The notes under the pieces are model-generated. The model did no database searches. It was given only the letters and a program-made list of their open reading frames with translations, and was not told the DNA's origin. From NCBI RefSeq assembly GCF_022049065.2, contig NZ_CP095746.1:124001-188000 (forward strand): a DNA stretch of 64,000 bases, in the 5' to 3' direction. The translations under genes and the position numbers were made by a program. Numbering within the stretch: position 1 is the stretch's first letter; each line of letters opens with the position of its first letter. Source of the DNA: Niallia sp. Man26 (GTDB lineage Bacteria > Bacillota > Bacilli > Bacillales > Cytobacillaceae). This document shows positions 54,460-63,028 of this stretch, piece by piece.

Positions 54460-54973
54460 AAATCTTATGGGAAAAGTAGGAGTGCTGGATAATAACATTC
54501 TGAATGATTTTACAGAGCTTCAATGTATATCCTTAATTAATCAAGTATTTGTAAAAGTCTATATACCACAAAGTATTTTAGAACGTGAGGCTATTCTCGA
54601 AACTATTCAATCGAATATTGAATGGTTAGAATATCAACCAACTGCCATAGAAAAGGTTGAATCGTACGAGTTTTTGAGTAAAATTTTAAAGGACAAGCCT
54701 GCTCTTTCTGACTATGATGCAGAATGTATCGCAATTGCAAGGGAAAAGATGATCTACTGCACATCAAATGAAAAAAGAGTTATAAGTATCTGTAACGAAT
54801 ATAATGTTGAATGTACAGGAACCATTGGAATATTATGTTGTGCATTTGAACATGGTATCATTAGTAAAGGTAAGTTTGAAGGTTTAATAAAAAAGTTATT
54901 TTCCCCTGAGTGTTCTTCTTACTTGGGCAAAAAAGTCAAAAAAGCTGTTTTTTCTTACTATAATATTGAATAG
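54434..54973 (+). CDS. PIN-like domain protein paired with Xre-ImmA
   Basis: 179-residue protein. GVLDNNILNDFTEL with its Asp near the start, VYIPQSILEREAI, ALSDYDAECIAIAREK and TSNEKRVISICNEY recall the acidic residues and layout of PIN nucleases (DUF3368-like). The ATG at 54434 lies within the end of the Xre-ImmA gene (26-base overlap) right after GAAGAGG. The tight pairing of a metallopeptidase regulator with a nuclease-like protein resembles a toxin-antitoxin or defence unit. The PIN assignment is from motif pattern only. Confidence 0.7.
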   Translation: MEINTQKIKNLMGKVGVLDNNILNDFTELQCISLINQVFVKVYIPQSILEREAILETIQSNIEWLEYQPTAIEKVESYEFLSKILKDKPALSDYDAECIAIAREKMIYCTSNEKRVISICNEYNVECTGTIGILCCAFEHGIISKGKFEGLIKKLFSPECSSYLGKKVKKAVFSYYNIE

Positions 54974-54982
54974 TACTATACA

Positions 54983-55029
54983 CTAAGGCACCCTAAGTTG
55001 AGTCAAAGTATGATACTTAAGGTGCTTTT
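54983..55029 (+). terminator. Terminator after PIN-like gene
   Basis: TAAGGCACC plus TAAGT pairs with ACTTA plus AGGTGC, followed by TTTTATA. The stem has a bulge. Confidence 0.7.
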
Positions 55030-55040
55030 ATATTTCTACT

Positions 55041-55208
55041 ATGGATTATGTAGAGATGTTAAATATTTTTAGTAGCTTTGGATATATAGATTTTATTTTT
55101 TTAGTATTTGTTTCATTTGCATTTTTATCACAAATAATCTTTTTAGGGAATCGAAGATTAGAACTAGTACAAGAGTTATTTTCGCAATGTATAGAAGAAA
55201 AGAAATGA
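55041..55208 (+). CDS. Possible 55-residue membrane protein
   Basis: MDYVEMLNIFSSFGYIDFIF, then LVFVSFAFLSQIIFLGNRRL and a charged end (ELVQELFSQCIEEKK). It has one clear membrane helix and a short cytoplasmic tail. There is no good ribosome site, so expression is doubtful. A loose hairpin with T-run follows at 55217-55262. Confidence 0.4.
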   Translation: MDYVEMLNIFSSFGYIDFIFLVFVSFAFLSQIIFLGNRRLELVQELFSQCIEEKK

Positions 55209-55262
55209 AAGTTTATAAAAAAAGTAGAAGCATTTAATATTATAGAAGATGTTTCTTTTTTT

Positions 55263-55615
55263 GTATGAGTCGTAACTTAAAAGAATTGACACCAAAACAA
55301 CGGACTGTCAATTTAGGAGTTATTTTTCATTTAGTTTAGGCGTTAAATTGCACTGAAAAATCTTTTATATTGCTATATGTTGTTAAACGATCGCCCCTGT
55401 TTCTTTAAGTGCATTTTTTCACAAACTCAGCCTTTTTGAGTTAATTATTACAGGAATAATGCCATGTTTATGACACAAGCGTTTCTTCTATAAGGAATTC
55501 TACTCTCTTAGTGCAAGAGAAAATGCGATACCTCCTAAAATATCGCACATTCATTTCATAATAGTGTTACCTCTTAATTCCTGTAATTAAATAGTAAATA
55601 CCAAATAGATAAAGT
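55263..55615. other. Gene-free stretch
   Basis: No frame, repeat or stable structure that I could support. It precedes the truncated ROK gene. Confidence 0.4.
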
Positions 55616-55699
55616 ATGCCACTTATAAATAATAGTATGATTCTAATTTCTTTAATAGCTGTTCCATACACATCTACATTATTTCCATATCTAACTTCT

Positions 55700-56287
55700 A
55701 TATCAATAAATGGATTATTTAAACATCCTATTTGGGAGCGTTATAACCACTTAAAAGCTTACAAAAGTGATAGCTGTCCTATTTCACGTAAAAATATAGA
55801 AGAATTCGACCGAAAATTATTTCATGTAATTGATGACTATTACAGTAAGGATATCAGAGAAATTGCAATTAGCTGCCCTGGTGCTGTTGATACAAAAAAA
55901 GGAATTATATATAACGGTGGATCCTTTCCTTTTCAGCACAATGTGAATCTAAAGAAAAAGTTAGCTGATCATTACAATATTGACGTAGCAATAGAAAATG
56001 ATGGAAGATGCGCAGCCTTAGCGGAGCTATGGCTAGGTAGCATTAAAGGTAAACAGGACGCTGTTGTACTTGTATTGGGGAGTGGCGTAGGTGGTGGGAT
56101 TATTCTGAACGGCAAGATACGTCACGGGGGTAATTTACTCTCTGGAGAATTAAGTTTTGTCATGTCTGGTATGAGTAAGGAGACAAACGAAGCCACTTTT
56201 GTAGGTTTTGAAGGATCTGCAGTAGAATTTCTAGTTGAAATATACCTTTTCCCCAACCAAAATATAATCTTTAATTATATGCTGTAA
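55700..56287 (+). pseudogene. ROK-family sugar kinase/regulator, 5' and 3' truncated
   Basis: The frame carries the middle of a ROK protein: IREIAISCPGAVDTKKGIIY, FQHNVNLKKKLADHYNIDVA, IENDGRCAALAELWLGSIKG, VLVLGSGVGGGIILNGKIRH and GFEGSAVEFL. The N-terminal ATP-binding DxGGT motif is missing, and after GSAVEFLVE the sequence becomes unrelated. The lost C-terminus is found on the opposite strand next door, so the gene was broken by an inversion. No ribosome site precedes the frame at 55616. Confidence 0.85.
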
Positions 56288-56540
56288 CCCGACCTTCTAA
56301 TCTATCATTCTCTGTTAACAAATGATATAAAGCACCATATAAATTAGCGTTATTTTGATAATGACAGCATACGATATTTGGCTTTGCTATATGCATTGTA
56401 TTTGCTTTCTTCAATTCTTCAACCGCCCATTTTATCCGTTCAATTAGTATTGGTTGAGCACTTATACCCATATCTATTTTTAAAGATACTAATTGAGAAA
56501 CAAAAGATAATGGATATGGCTAAACTATTTTTATCGGTAC
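56271..56540 (-). pseudogene. Inverted C-terminal piece of the ROK gene
   Basis: On the minus strand the sequence FVSQLVSLKIDMGISAQPIL, IERIKWAVEELKKANTMHIA and CCHYQNNANLYGALYHLLTE is the standard C-terminus of ROK proteins (family: GGGISAQP... ANLYGAL). It lies tail-to-tail with the plus-strand part at 55700-56240. This fits a local inversion of about 0.3 kb. Confidence 0.82.
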
Positions 56541-57077
56541 AAGAGATTAAGGAAAATCTATTTTTCCAGAAAGTGCAAAAATATTTGCTAATCAATCGGA
56601 ATTCTGATAAGTAAGTAAGTTTTCAAATTAGAACTATACTTCTAGATGATAAAGCTAAAGTCCTGATATTTTCTCAGGGCTTTTTTTATTTCATAAAGTA
56701 TAGTCCTCCATGCATAAATAAACAAATAAAAAGGATAAACCCAAAAACTATTGTTTATCCTTTGCTAGGTCATCTTCATAAAAAATACCAAATGCTACAG
56801 GAATTAAATATATATGATTATTTGGTGATTATTGTTTAAGGGAACTTACCTGGGCAGTTATTTTTACTATTTCAGAACTTTGAACAAGTTAGTAATGCCA
56901 TTCATCCTTATTTATGATATTAACTTCATCTACGCAATTAAACCAAAAATAGATAGAAGAGTTCTTAATTACACCAGTCCAATTTCTCTTCTCTTTTAGT
57001 CGAAGGGTTAAATACTGCTAAATCATATTAAATAAAAATTAAGGATAGCTTTTTGTATTAATGTGTAAATTTAAGTT
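56541..57077. other. Gene-free stretch with two hairpins
   Basis: A terminator-like hairpin at 56657-56687 (AAAGTCCTGA / TCAGGGCTTTTTTT) and a second one at 56730-56763 (AAAGGATAAAC / GTTTATCCTTT). No gene recognised. Confidence 0.5.
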
Positions 57078-57416
57078 TTATTTTTCACTTATTTTAATAG
57101 TTATTTTTAGTCCAAGTTCTTCCCATTTATACTCCAGTATATGATGAGCTTCATCTTTACTTAGTTTGTCAAATTCATGAGCAAAACCAATTATAGAGTA
57201 TAGTTGAGGGTAACGAGCTAATCGCTTTTCAATTCCTGGCATTCCAATTAATATCATTGCTACGTTGTTTTGATCGTAAATATCCCTAAGTTGTTCTAAA
57301 CTTTGCAGTTTTAATCGTTCAATTTCATCAACGATGATTAAATCGATATGCTTATAGGAATCTGAATAATATTCTTCTTCGCCCGTAGTATGTAGTTTAT
57401 ACATCGCCTTTACCAT
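57078..57416 (-). pseudogene. Truncated transposition ATPase (TniB/TnsC-like)
   Basis: A frame of 112 codons covers the second half of an AAA ATPase found in Tn552-like and Tn5053-like transposons: Walker B LIIVDEIERLKLQSLEQLRD, then AMILIGMPGIEKRLARYPQL and the helical end SKDEAHHILEYKWEELGL. The Walker A half is missing, and the DNA changes to an arsB scrap right before it (near 57430). It is probably from the same class of transposon as the resolvase scrap at 7332. Confidence 0.8.
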
Positions 57417-57465
57417 ATTTATTCTAAATCCTAAAGTATTATTCTAAATCTTGTACCTTTCACTT

Positions 57466-57799
57466 CACCATTAATGGCGGAGCAATATTAGCGCTTCTTG
57501 TTGGTGTAGTTGATTTTAATGATCTCGTTGACGTAACAGGGATTGTACGGAATGCAACAATGGCATTTGTTGCATTCATTATTATTTCATTAATCTTAGA
57601 TGAAATTGGATTTTTTGAATGGGCAGCTTTACATATGGCAGAAGCTAGATGCTGGTGGTAACAGCTTGAAGATGTTTGTTTACGTTGCTATTCTAGGGGG
57701 CTATTGTTGCAGCGTTTTTCGCAAATGATGGGGCATAATTTAACACCAATTGTTTTAGCGATGGTTAGAGCATTAAAGTTAGACAAGAAAATGATTTAC
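57466..57799 (+). pseudogene. Dead arsB (arsenite efflux membrane protein) fragment
   Basis: [20 protein letters not shown], then [20 protein letters not shown] and [19 protein letters not shown] match the N-terminal third of ArsB. A Trp-to-stop-like break and frameshifts follow near 57650-57740 (remnants VYVAILG, AFFANDG and LTPIVLAMVRALK are recoverable in changing frames). The start and about 70 percent of the gene are missing. Confidence 0.82.
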
Positions 57800-58475
57800 G
57801 GGTGGCTCTTTAGAACATAGAGGTATTTTAGACACAGGTATACTACGTGTATTTGATTTAGCTGTTAGTCAAACAGGTATGAATGAGCTAGAAGCGTTAG
57901 AAGAAGGCTATGATATTGAAATACTTCATAATATTAAACCAGCTAGTTCAGAGTATTTGGGAGAAATTAATAGTTATTAAGGAAAAAATTGTAAGGGTTT
58001 TAGGTGTACAAATAGTAGTTGAAGAAGGAGTGGATAAAAGAATTGATGTCTTTTGTAACAGCTCTTACGTTTAAGGAAAAAGCAGAAGACTTATTCCATC
58101 TTGATCTTGCCTACTCACCACCATTCAGCACAACTAAAGATCCAGCTATGTATACTGGGATGGCTTTGCAAAAAGCTATTGATAAGAAAAATAAGCTAAT
58201 TACACCCAAGAGGGAGAAGCCATTCAAGTTATTGATACACGTCCACCAAAACAATATAATGTATCAAAAGTGGCGACTGCAATAAATATACCACTAGGCG
58301 AATTGCGTGGGAAATGTAAAGAACTTGATCCCAATTTTCCAACAGTAAACTTACTGTAATGGTGGAGTGACTGGGAATACTGCACAAAAATGTTATACGT
58401 AACTTAGGGTTTAACTATATCTATAATCTTTCTGGTGGTAATAAGAATTACGAAAATTATAAGAAGAATAAATAA
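57800..58475 (+). pseudogene. Dead CoA-disulfide reductase with rhodanese domain
   Basis: Fragments in three frames follow the order of the C-terminal part of FAD-dependent CoA-disulfide reductases: ILRVFDLAVSQTGMNELEAL, EEGYDIEILHNIKPASSEYL, the EEGVDKRIDV block, TALTFKEKAEDLFHLDLAYS, PPFSTTKDPAMYTGMALQKA, then a rhodanese-like part (IQVIDTRPPKQYNV, INIPLGELRGK) and a final YNLSGGNKNYENYKKNK. The N-terminal FAD-binding half has been lost at the junction with arsB. Confidence 0.8.
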
Positions 58476-58603
58476 TTAAACAATCAAAAAGATTCTAGGT
58501 TTACCTTAACGGGTTCTCTAGATGGGGAGTTTTGTTAAAATAACATTAAGTTTCCCCTAGATTTCAGTATAAGTTTTAGCAATTGAAATAGACATCAAAA
58601 CAA

Positions 58604-58634
58604 CGAAAAAGAGCATCGAATTCGATGCTCTTTT
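58604..58634. terminator. Terminator after the crcB pair
   Basis: AAAGAGCATCGAA and TTCGATGCTCTTT form a perfect 13-bp palindrome with A-run and T-run arms, so it can work in both directions. Confidence 0.85.
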
Positions 58635-58644
58635 AACATTAATT

Positions 58645-59013
58645 TCACAAAATGAAGTTACCGACTAAATATCCTAAGTAAGCTAGGATAATACCTGCAC
58701 CATAGGTGATGATTGTGTAGAGGGTAAATATCTTTTTATATAAACTTAAATGTAATTGTATCATTTCTAATTTGAGTGTGGAAAAGGTTGTAAAAGCTCC
58801 CATAAAACCAGTTCCAAGCAGAAGAGCTATCATCGTATCTGCTTTAGCACTAGTAATAATCCCTAGTAGAAAGGCTCCCAATAGATTTACTGTAAGAGTT
58901 CCCAGGGGGAGTTTTAATGTTGATTTACCGTTTAGTTTCTTGCTGATTGAATATCGAGAAATCGCTCCGAAAAAACCGCCAATACCAACTAATAAAATAT
59001 GTGCTACTGTCAA
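58645..59013 (-). CDS. crcB: Fluoride exporter CrcB/Fluc, second subunit
   Basis: 122-residue small membrane protein with four helices: [20 protein letters not shown] at the start, [17 protein letters not shown] and [20 protein letters not shown] with the central FxTFST region lining the fluoride path. The start is TTG, overlapping the TGA of the upstream crcB (TTGA). Tandem crcB genes in Firmicutes make heterodimeric channels. Expression is controlled by the riboswitch ahead of the pair. Confidence 0.95.
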   Translation of the reverse strand: MTVAHILLVGIGGFFGAISRYSISKKLNGKSTLKLPLGTLTVNLLGAFLLGIITSAKADTMIALLLGTGFMGAFTTFSTLKLEMIQLHLSLYKKIFTLYTIITYGAGIILAYLGYLVGNFIL

Positions 59014-59384
59014 GATTTTTGCACTTCCTGGCTTACTTTAAAACCTAAGCGGCTCATCGCTAATCCACCAATAATACTTACGAATACATAAGATAAGCCC
59101 AAAACAATATTTCCAGCCCGAAACAAATTGACAGTTTCGACGCTAAGAGTTGAAAAGGTTGTAAAGGACCCAACAAATCCTGTTCCTAACGTCGTTGCAA
59201 TGATAGGAGAAATCGAGAGCCTTTTAAATAAATTAGTTGTTAACCAAGCCAAAAGAAAACTCCCAATCAAATTAATCATTAATGTCGCATATGGGAATGT
59301 GCTATTTGTAAATAATGAAACTCCAATCATATACCTTAAAATAGCTCCTAGTGTCCCTGCAATTCCTACCCAAAAGTAAATCAT
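59010..59384 (-). CDS. crcB: Fluoride exporter CrcB/Fluc, first subunit
   Basis: 124-residue four-helix protein: [40 protein letters not shown] and [20 protein letters not shown] match the Fluc family. GGGAGGCAGC precedes the ATG. It is directly downstream of a fluoride riboswitch and overlaps the second crcB by four bases. Confidence 0.95.
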   Translation of the reverse strand: MIYFWVGIAGTLGAILRYMIGVSLFTNSTFPYATLMINLIGSFLLAWLTTNLFKRLSISPIIATTLGTGFVGSFTTFSTLSVETVNLFRAGNIVLGLSYVFVSIIGGLAMSRLGFKVSQEVQKS

Positions 59385-59405
59385 TCTGCTGCCTCCCTAT
59401 TTCTT

Positions 59406-59492
59406 AAAAATAAAAAGACTCCTGCCAGTAATAATGTTACCAGCAGGAGTCATTAGCCATTCGGCGGTTAAAGGCGAACTCCATCGCCTATT
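59406..59492 (-). promoter_or_regulatory. Fluoride (crcB-motif) riboswitch with terminator
   Basis: On the minus strand, AGGCGATGGAGTTCGCCTTT, then AACCGCC and GGCTAATGACTCCTG follow the crcB RNA consensus (GGNGAUGGNGUUCGCC ... ACCGCC ... UGAUGACUCCUG). The aptamer occupies about 59444-59490. Its end GACTCCTGCTGG pairs with CCAGTAATA...GGCAGGAGTC to form a terminator with a T-rich tail (59406-59451). Fluoride binding should stop terminator formation and switch on both crcB genes. Confidence 0.93.
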
Positions 59493-59549
59493 TAAATTCC
59501 ATTAATATTATATATTTTATTTCAACACAGGGAAAGTAATTCGATCTTG

Positions 59550-60660
59550 TTATCTCAAATATAGAATATCTTTTATTTTGAAAATCTTATCCGTGATACC
59601 TAAACGTTGAGTCGGAGTCATTCGTTTTTTATCGCCAGTTTGGTAAGGAAAACAAAAATTGTAATAGCTTCTTAGATGGTCAAAGCCCTTTGAGCATATT
59701 AAGGATTAAATTTAGAATAAATATAGCTCTTTCCATCGCCTCTTGCAGTAGTCAAAGGTCTCTCCAAAACAGACAGCCTTCTTCTAATTTACTAAATAGC
59801 TATGGGTGAGCAAAACAATCTCCTTCTGAAAAGAATGGCCCTTATGTTTAAAAATATCTGTTAAGTATTCGTAAGCGATGGTTTATAAAGAACGACTTTC
59901 TATTCTATTGGCTAATCCCCAATTAATTAAATCCTGCGCATTTCTTTGAATTCAGTAAAAGCTTGTTTTTTCTGGATTTTCCTCGGACTGTTAAACACAA
60001 GAAAGAGTAAGCATCAAATCCCTTAAATTCATTTGAAAACACTATATATATTATATTGCGAACAACAAGGGTGTATCAATATCTGTTACAAATCGCCACT
60101 CATTCAACATCTCTTTAATCAACCAAAAGTGTGCCATAGAAGTATATGTGGAATTTGTATACAAACCATCAATATAGCGTTCTCTCCCGTTAAATCGTTA
60201 AAGGTCATTTTGATACTCACTCATTGATTGTGTATCATTTTCAGTAAGTTCCTGTGGGTAATAAATGAATCTCAGTCTTGCATTTTTTCTGACAAAATCG
60301 TGAAGGTGTTCTTCTTTAAATATTTTGGTATCAGTTATGATTTAGTTAAAATTAGCATCCCAAGCATAAGCAACTTCAGACCTAATTAGGATCATCCCTC
60401 TATTCGGATAGATTGGGTCACAATTACATTCTATAGTTTTGTGCCCTGATTGACCGACAATTTTGTATCGTGGTTTTCCTTTAGCGGTTGCGAATCGAGC
60501 TTGCGAAACTCTAAACCATATACAAAAGGGATTAATGCAAAAAATATTTTGATTTGTATGATTTATTCCGTTTAGACGAAAGTTCACTGGAAGAAATTTT
60601 TGCGTTTTCCAGTCTATATTCTTTACAAGTCTCCTAATACCAATTAAAAAGGACCATTCT
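59550..60660 (-). pseudogene. Decayed minus-strand gene, possibly a transposase
   Basis: Several minus-strand scraps follow one another: KGKPRYKIVGQSGHKTIECN and CDPIYPNRGMILIRSEVAYA (about 60350-60500), then DTKIFKEEHLHDFVRKNARL and RFIYYPQELTEND (about 60230-60330), and near the end KKRMTPTQRLGITDKIFKIK (about 59580-59640), a tail that recalls the end of some DDE transposases. Frames change repeatedly. I cannot name the family, so the transposase call is tentative. Confidence 0.35.
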
Positions 60661-61333
60661 CCCCTTTAAGGGAACCGATTAGGTTTACCTAGGTTTTTTT
60701 AAAAAAATTGTCAGCATTTCGGTGATAAATGAACTGTCTAACCAACAAACATGGAATCGTTTTTAATGGTAAATGAAGAGCATCCTTCTTTTTCACAAAA
60801 GGGTTGATTAGTTTAAGTGAAAAACTACACAAAATCCTGCTTGAATAATATATAAGGCACCTTAGTATTACACCAAGATGCCTTTCACTATAGTTGAGAT
60901 TGTTTTATTTAGAAAGTTTGTGTTAATCCTAACTAAACTCCCTCAGATTGATACGGATATCTCTCGAATGCTCACTTATTCGCAGGATTTCATAACCCTT
61001 TTATTCAGATAATATACGATGTTAATGAGTTCAGATTATTTTTGGCTTCGTGGAGGCATGGATAAATAAAGGAGGTAGTTAACACTCCATATTTTACCAT
61101 ATAATGTACATCTCCACGCCGCCCCTGGAGGCTTTCCCTCCCATGTCTCAACGGGTCAATTGCCCTCTCATTCCTTCGTTATGCCTATCCAAGGGGTGGA
61201 GGCCAGTTATGCTAACCTGATGGGTCATAATGCCCTTTAGTTTAAGAAACCTGGTACTCCGTACATATTTGAAATCCTACGAATAAGACAACACTCGATG
61301 ATTATATGTTCTCTTCGAGAACACTATTATTAA
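60661..61333. other. Non-coding region next to the IS110-family gene
   Basis: 60661-60990 shows only a hairpin at about 60856-60888 (AAGGCACCTTAGT / AAGATGCCTTT). From about 61040 to 61260 the sequence becomes more GC-rich and rich in complementary segments (GTGGAG and CTCCAC, GGAGG and CCTCC, GGGTCAATTGCCC, GGGTCATAATGCCC). It directly follows the transposase on its 3' side, so it is probably the long non-coding end of the IS110-family element. Confidence 0.5.
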
Positions 61334-62608
61334 TTAAGCAACCAAATCTAAATGTGGTTGAACCTTCTTGGCACAATATGCTTCGTTATTACGTGCTATT
61401 CCTACAAATACCCTTGCCAATTTACCGACTAATTTCATAATGGATTTCATCTTTTTCATCTTCTTCTCTCTAACGTTTTTTAAATGGATAGCTTTAAATT
61501 CAGTGTTATTCATTACTAAACTCATGGTGGCTAAATACAGGAAACGTCTTAGCCTAGATCTTCCACGTTTAGAAATAACGATTTGTCCTTTCCATTTCCC
61601 TGAGCTAGCTTCTGCGAGATGTAGGCCTGCATGCCTTAGTAGGGAATTCCCATGTGAAAAACCACTTAAATCCCCAGCCTCTCCAAGGATTCCTGCCAAG
61701 GAAATTTCACTAATTCCCTTAATCATTAGTAATTTTTTAGCGAAAGGAATGTTAGATAATTCGTTCTTGATTTCCACTTCAACTCTTTCGAGTTGTTGTA
61801 CCGTAAGGTCATACTCCTCAAGCAACTGTTCCAAATGAAATTTATAGGCTTCTAACGCTTGTCTTGTTCCAACGGATTTATTGGCTACATGAAGCAGTAA
61901 ATTAGCTTTCTTTAAGCCAGGCTGACGCTTCATAAGTGATCTCCATCCAGTCATAATTTCTTCCGTTGACTTAGAACACAGTTCTGTTGGGGAAGGAAAA
62001 AGTCTTAGTGTAGCTATTGCCCCTTTAGCAGTAATATCCTTGAATACTTGTCTTAATTCAGGAAAAACAATGTCCACCCATCTGTTTAATTGATTAATAG
62101 CACTCACAAGTCGTTTAACCACCACATCACGGTTCGATATGAGAACCCTTAGTTTCTCAAATGACTCAGAATTATTTCTTACAAAGGAGTAGTATCCGTT
62201 CTTTACCATATCAGCTATTACCAAAGCATCTTTTTTATCACTCTTTGATTGGGTATTATCTCGATTCTCTTTATTTCGTTTGACCAGAATGGGATTAACT
62301 GTTACTACTTCTATGTCTTGGTTCAATAACCACTTTGAAAGATTGATCCAGTAATGTCCCGTTGGTTCCATCCCCACTATAGAGTACTCAAGTTTATGTA
62401 TTCTTTTAAGCTCAAAAATCCAGTTTAATAGCTTTATAAATCCCTCTTCATTGTTCTCGAATGCCAGAGGGTTTCCTACAATAATTCCACGGAAATTAAC
62501 TGCCCTAGCAACGTGCAGCTGTTGAGCGATATCTACACCAATGATTAAATGTTTAACAGAAATTCTTTCAATTAGTTGATTTTGTTTGTCTTGCATTTTA
62601 AAATTCAT
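61334..62608 (-). CDS. IS110-family (DEDD) transposase
   Basis: 424-residue recombinase of IS110-type elements. An N-terminal RuvC-like domain has the acidic residues in LIIGVDIAQQLHVARAV, IVGMEPTGHYWINL and KSDKKDALVIADM; a C-terminal Transposase_20 domain has MIKGISEISLAGILGEAGDL and FSHGNSLLRHAGLHLAEASS with the Ser used in strand transfer. The ATG at 62608 follows AGGAGGAACC and is preferred to the in-frame start at 62656. The gene looks intact. IS110 elements lack long inverted repeats and are guided by a bridge RNA made from a non-coding end. Confidence 0.92.
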   Translation of the reverse strand: MNFKMQDKQNQLIERISVKHLIIGVDIAQQLHVARAVNFRGIIVGNPLAFENNEEGFIKLLNWIFELKRIHKLEYSIVGMEPTGHYWINLSKWLLNQDIEVVTVNPILVKRNKENRDNTQSKSDKKDALVIADMVKNGYYSFVRNNSESFEKLRVLISNRDVVVKRLVSAINQLNRWVDIVFPELRQVFKDITAKGAIATLRLFPSPTELCSKSTEEIMTGWRSLMKRQPGLKKANLLLHVANKSVGTRQALEAYKFHLEQLLEEYDLTVQQLERVEVEIKNELSNIPFAKKLLMIKGISEISLAGILGEAGDLSGFSHGNSLLRHAGLHLAEASSGKWKGQIVISKRGRSRLRRFLYLATMSLVMNNTEFKAIHLKNVREKKMKKMKSIMKLVGKLARVFVGIARNNEAYCAKKVQPHLDLVA

Positions 62609-62723
62609 AGTAGGGTTCCTCCTAAGGTTGAGTTTTAGAGTGGTTTCTATACTCATATCTTACTGAGGAGCCCTTTTTTTTTCAAAGTTGAAAAATAACG
62701 CTCTACAGGAATGCTAATCTAGA

Positions 62724-63002
62724 TTAAATATTATAGAACCAATAGTTAGGATCAGTAGCATTTAAATTATTGTAATTTAGTGGTTGCTCCGTTATATCGA
62801 CTAATATATATCTATCATCAATCTTTAAATATGTTTGAATATATTTATCCAAGATACTTAAATCATCTTCTGTTTTAATAAGGTATACATTCTTGTTAAA
62901 GATGTTTAATACGTCATATAAATCATCCATAATGGCTTCAATGCTTGCTTTAGTAACCGCATTTTCTGTCTCGTAAGAAAAGAGATAAATTTTATTTGCC
63001 AA
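62724..63002 (-). CDS. Small unrecognised protein
   Basis: About 92 residues: ANKIYLFSYETENAVTKASI, then EAIMDDLYDVLNIFNKNVYL and IKTEDDLSILDKYIQTYLKI. It is soluble and acidic, of mixed helix and strand character, and has no motif I know. I chose the TTG at 63002, about eight bases after GGTGG; an ATG at 63017 gives five more residues but no ribosome site. It follows the antiporter gene by about 27 bases on the same strand, so the two are probably co-transcribed. Confidence 0.6.
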   Translation of the reverse strand: MANKIYLFSYETENAVTKASIEAIMDDLYDVLNIFNKNVYLIKTEDDLSILDKYIQTYLKIDDRYILVDITEQPLNYNNLNATDPNYWFYNI

Positions 63003-63028
63003 GAAAATGACCACCATAAATTATAAAG

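Noticed and set aside
56378..56614. 78-codon plus-strand frame
   Set aside because: It lies opposite the inverted ROK C-terminus, which is clearly the real coding strand.
60033..60227. 64-codon plus-strand frame
   Set aside because: It overlaps minus-strand scraps that look more protein-like and has no ribosome site.
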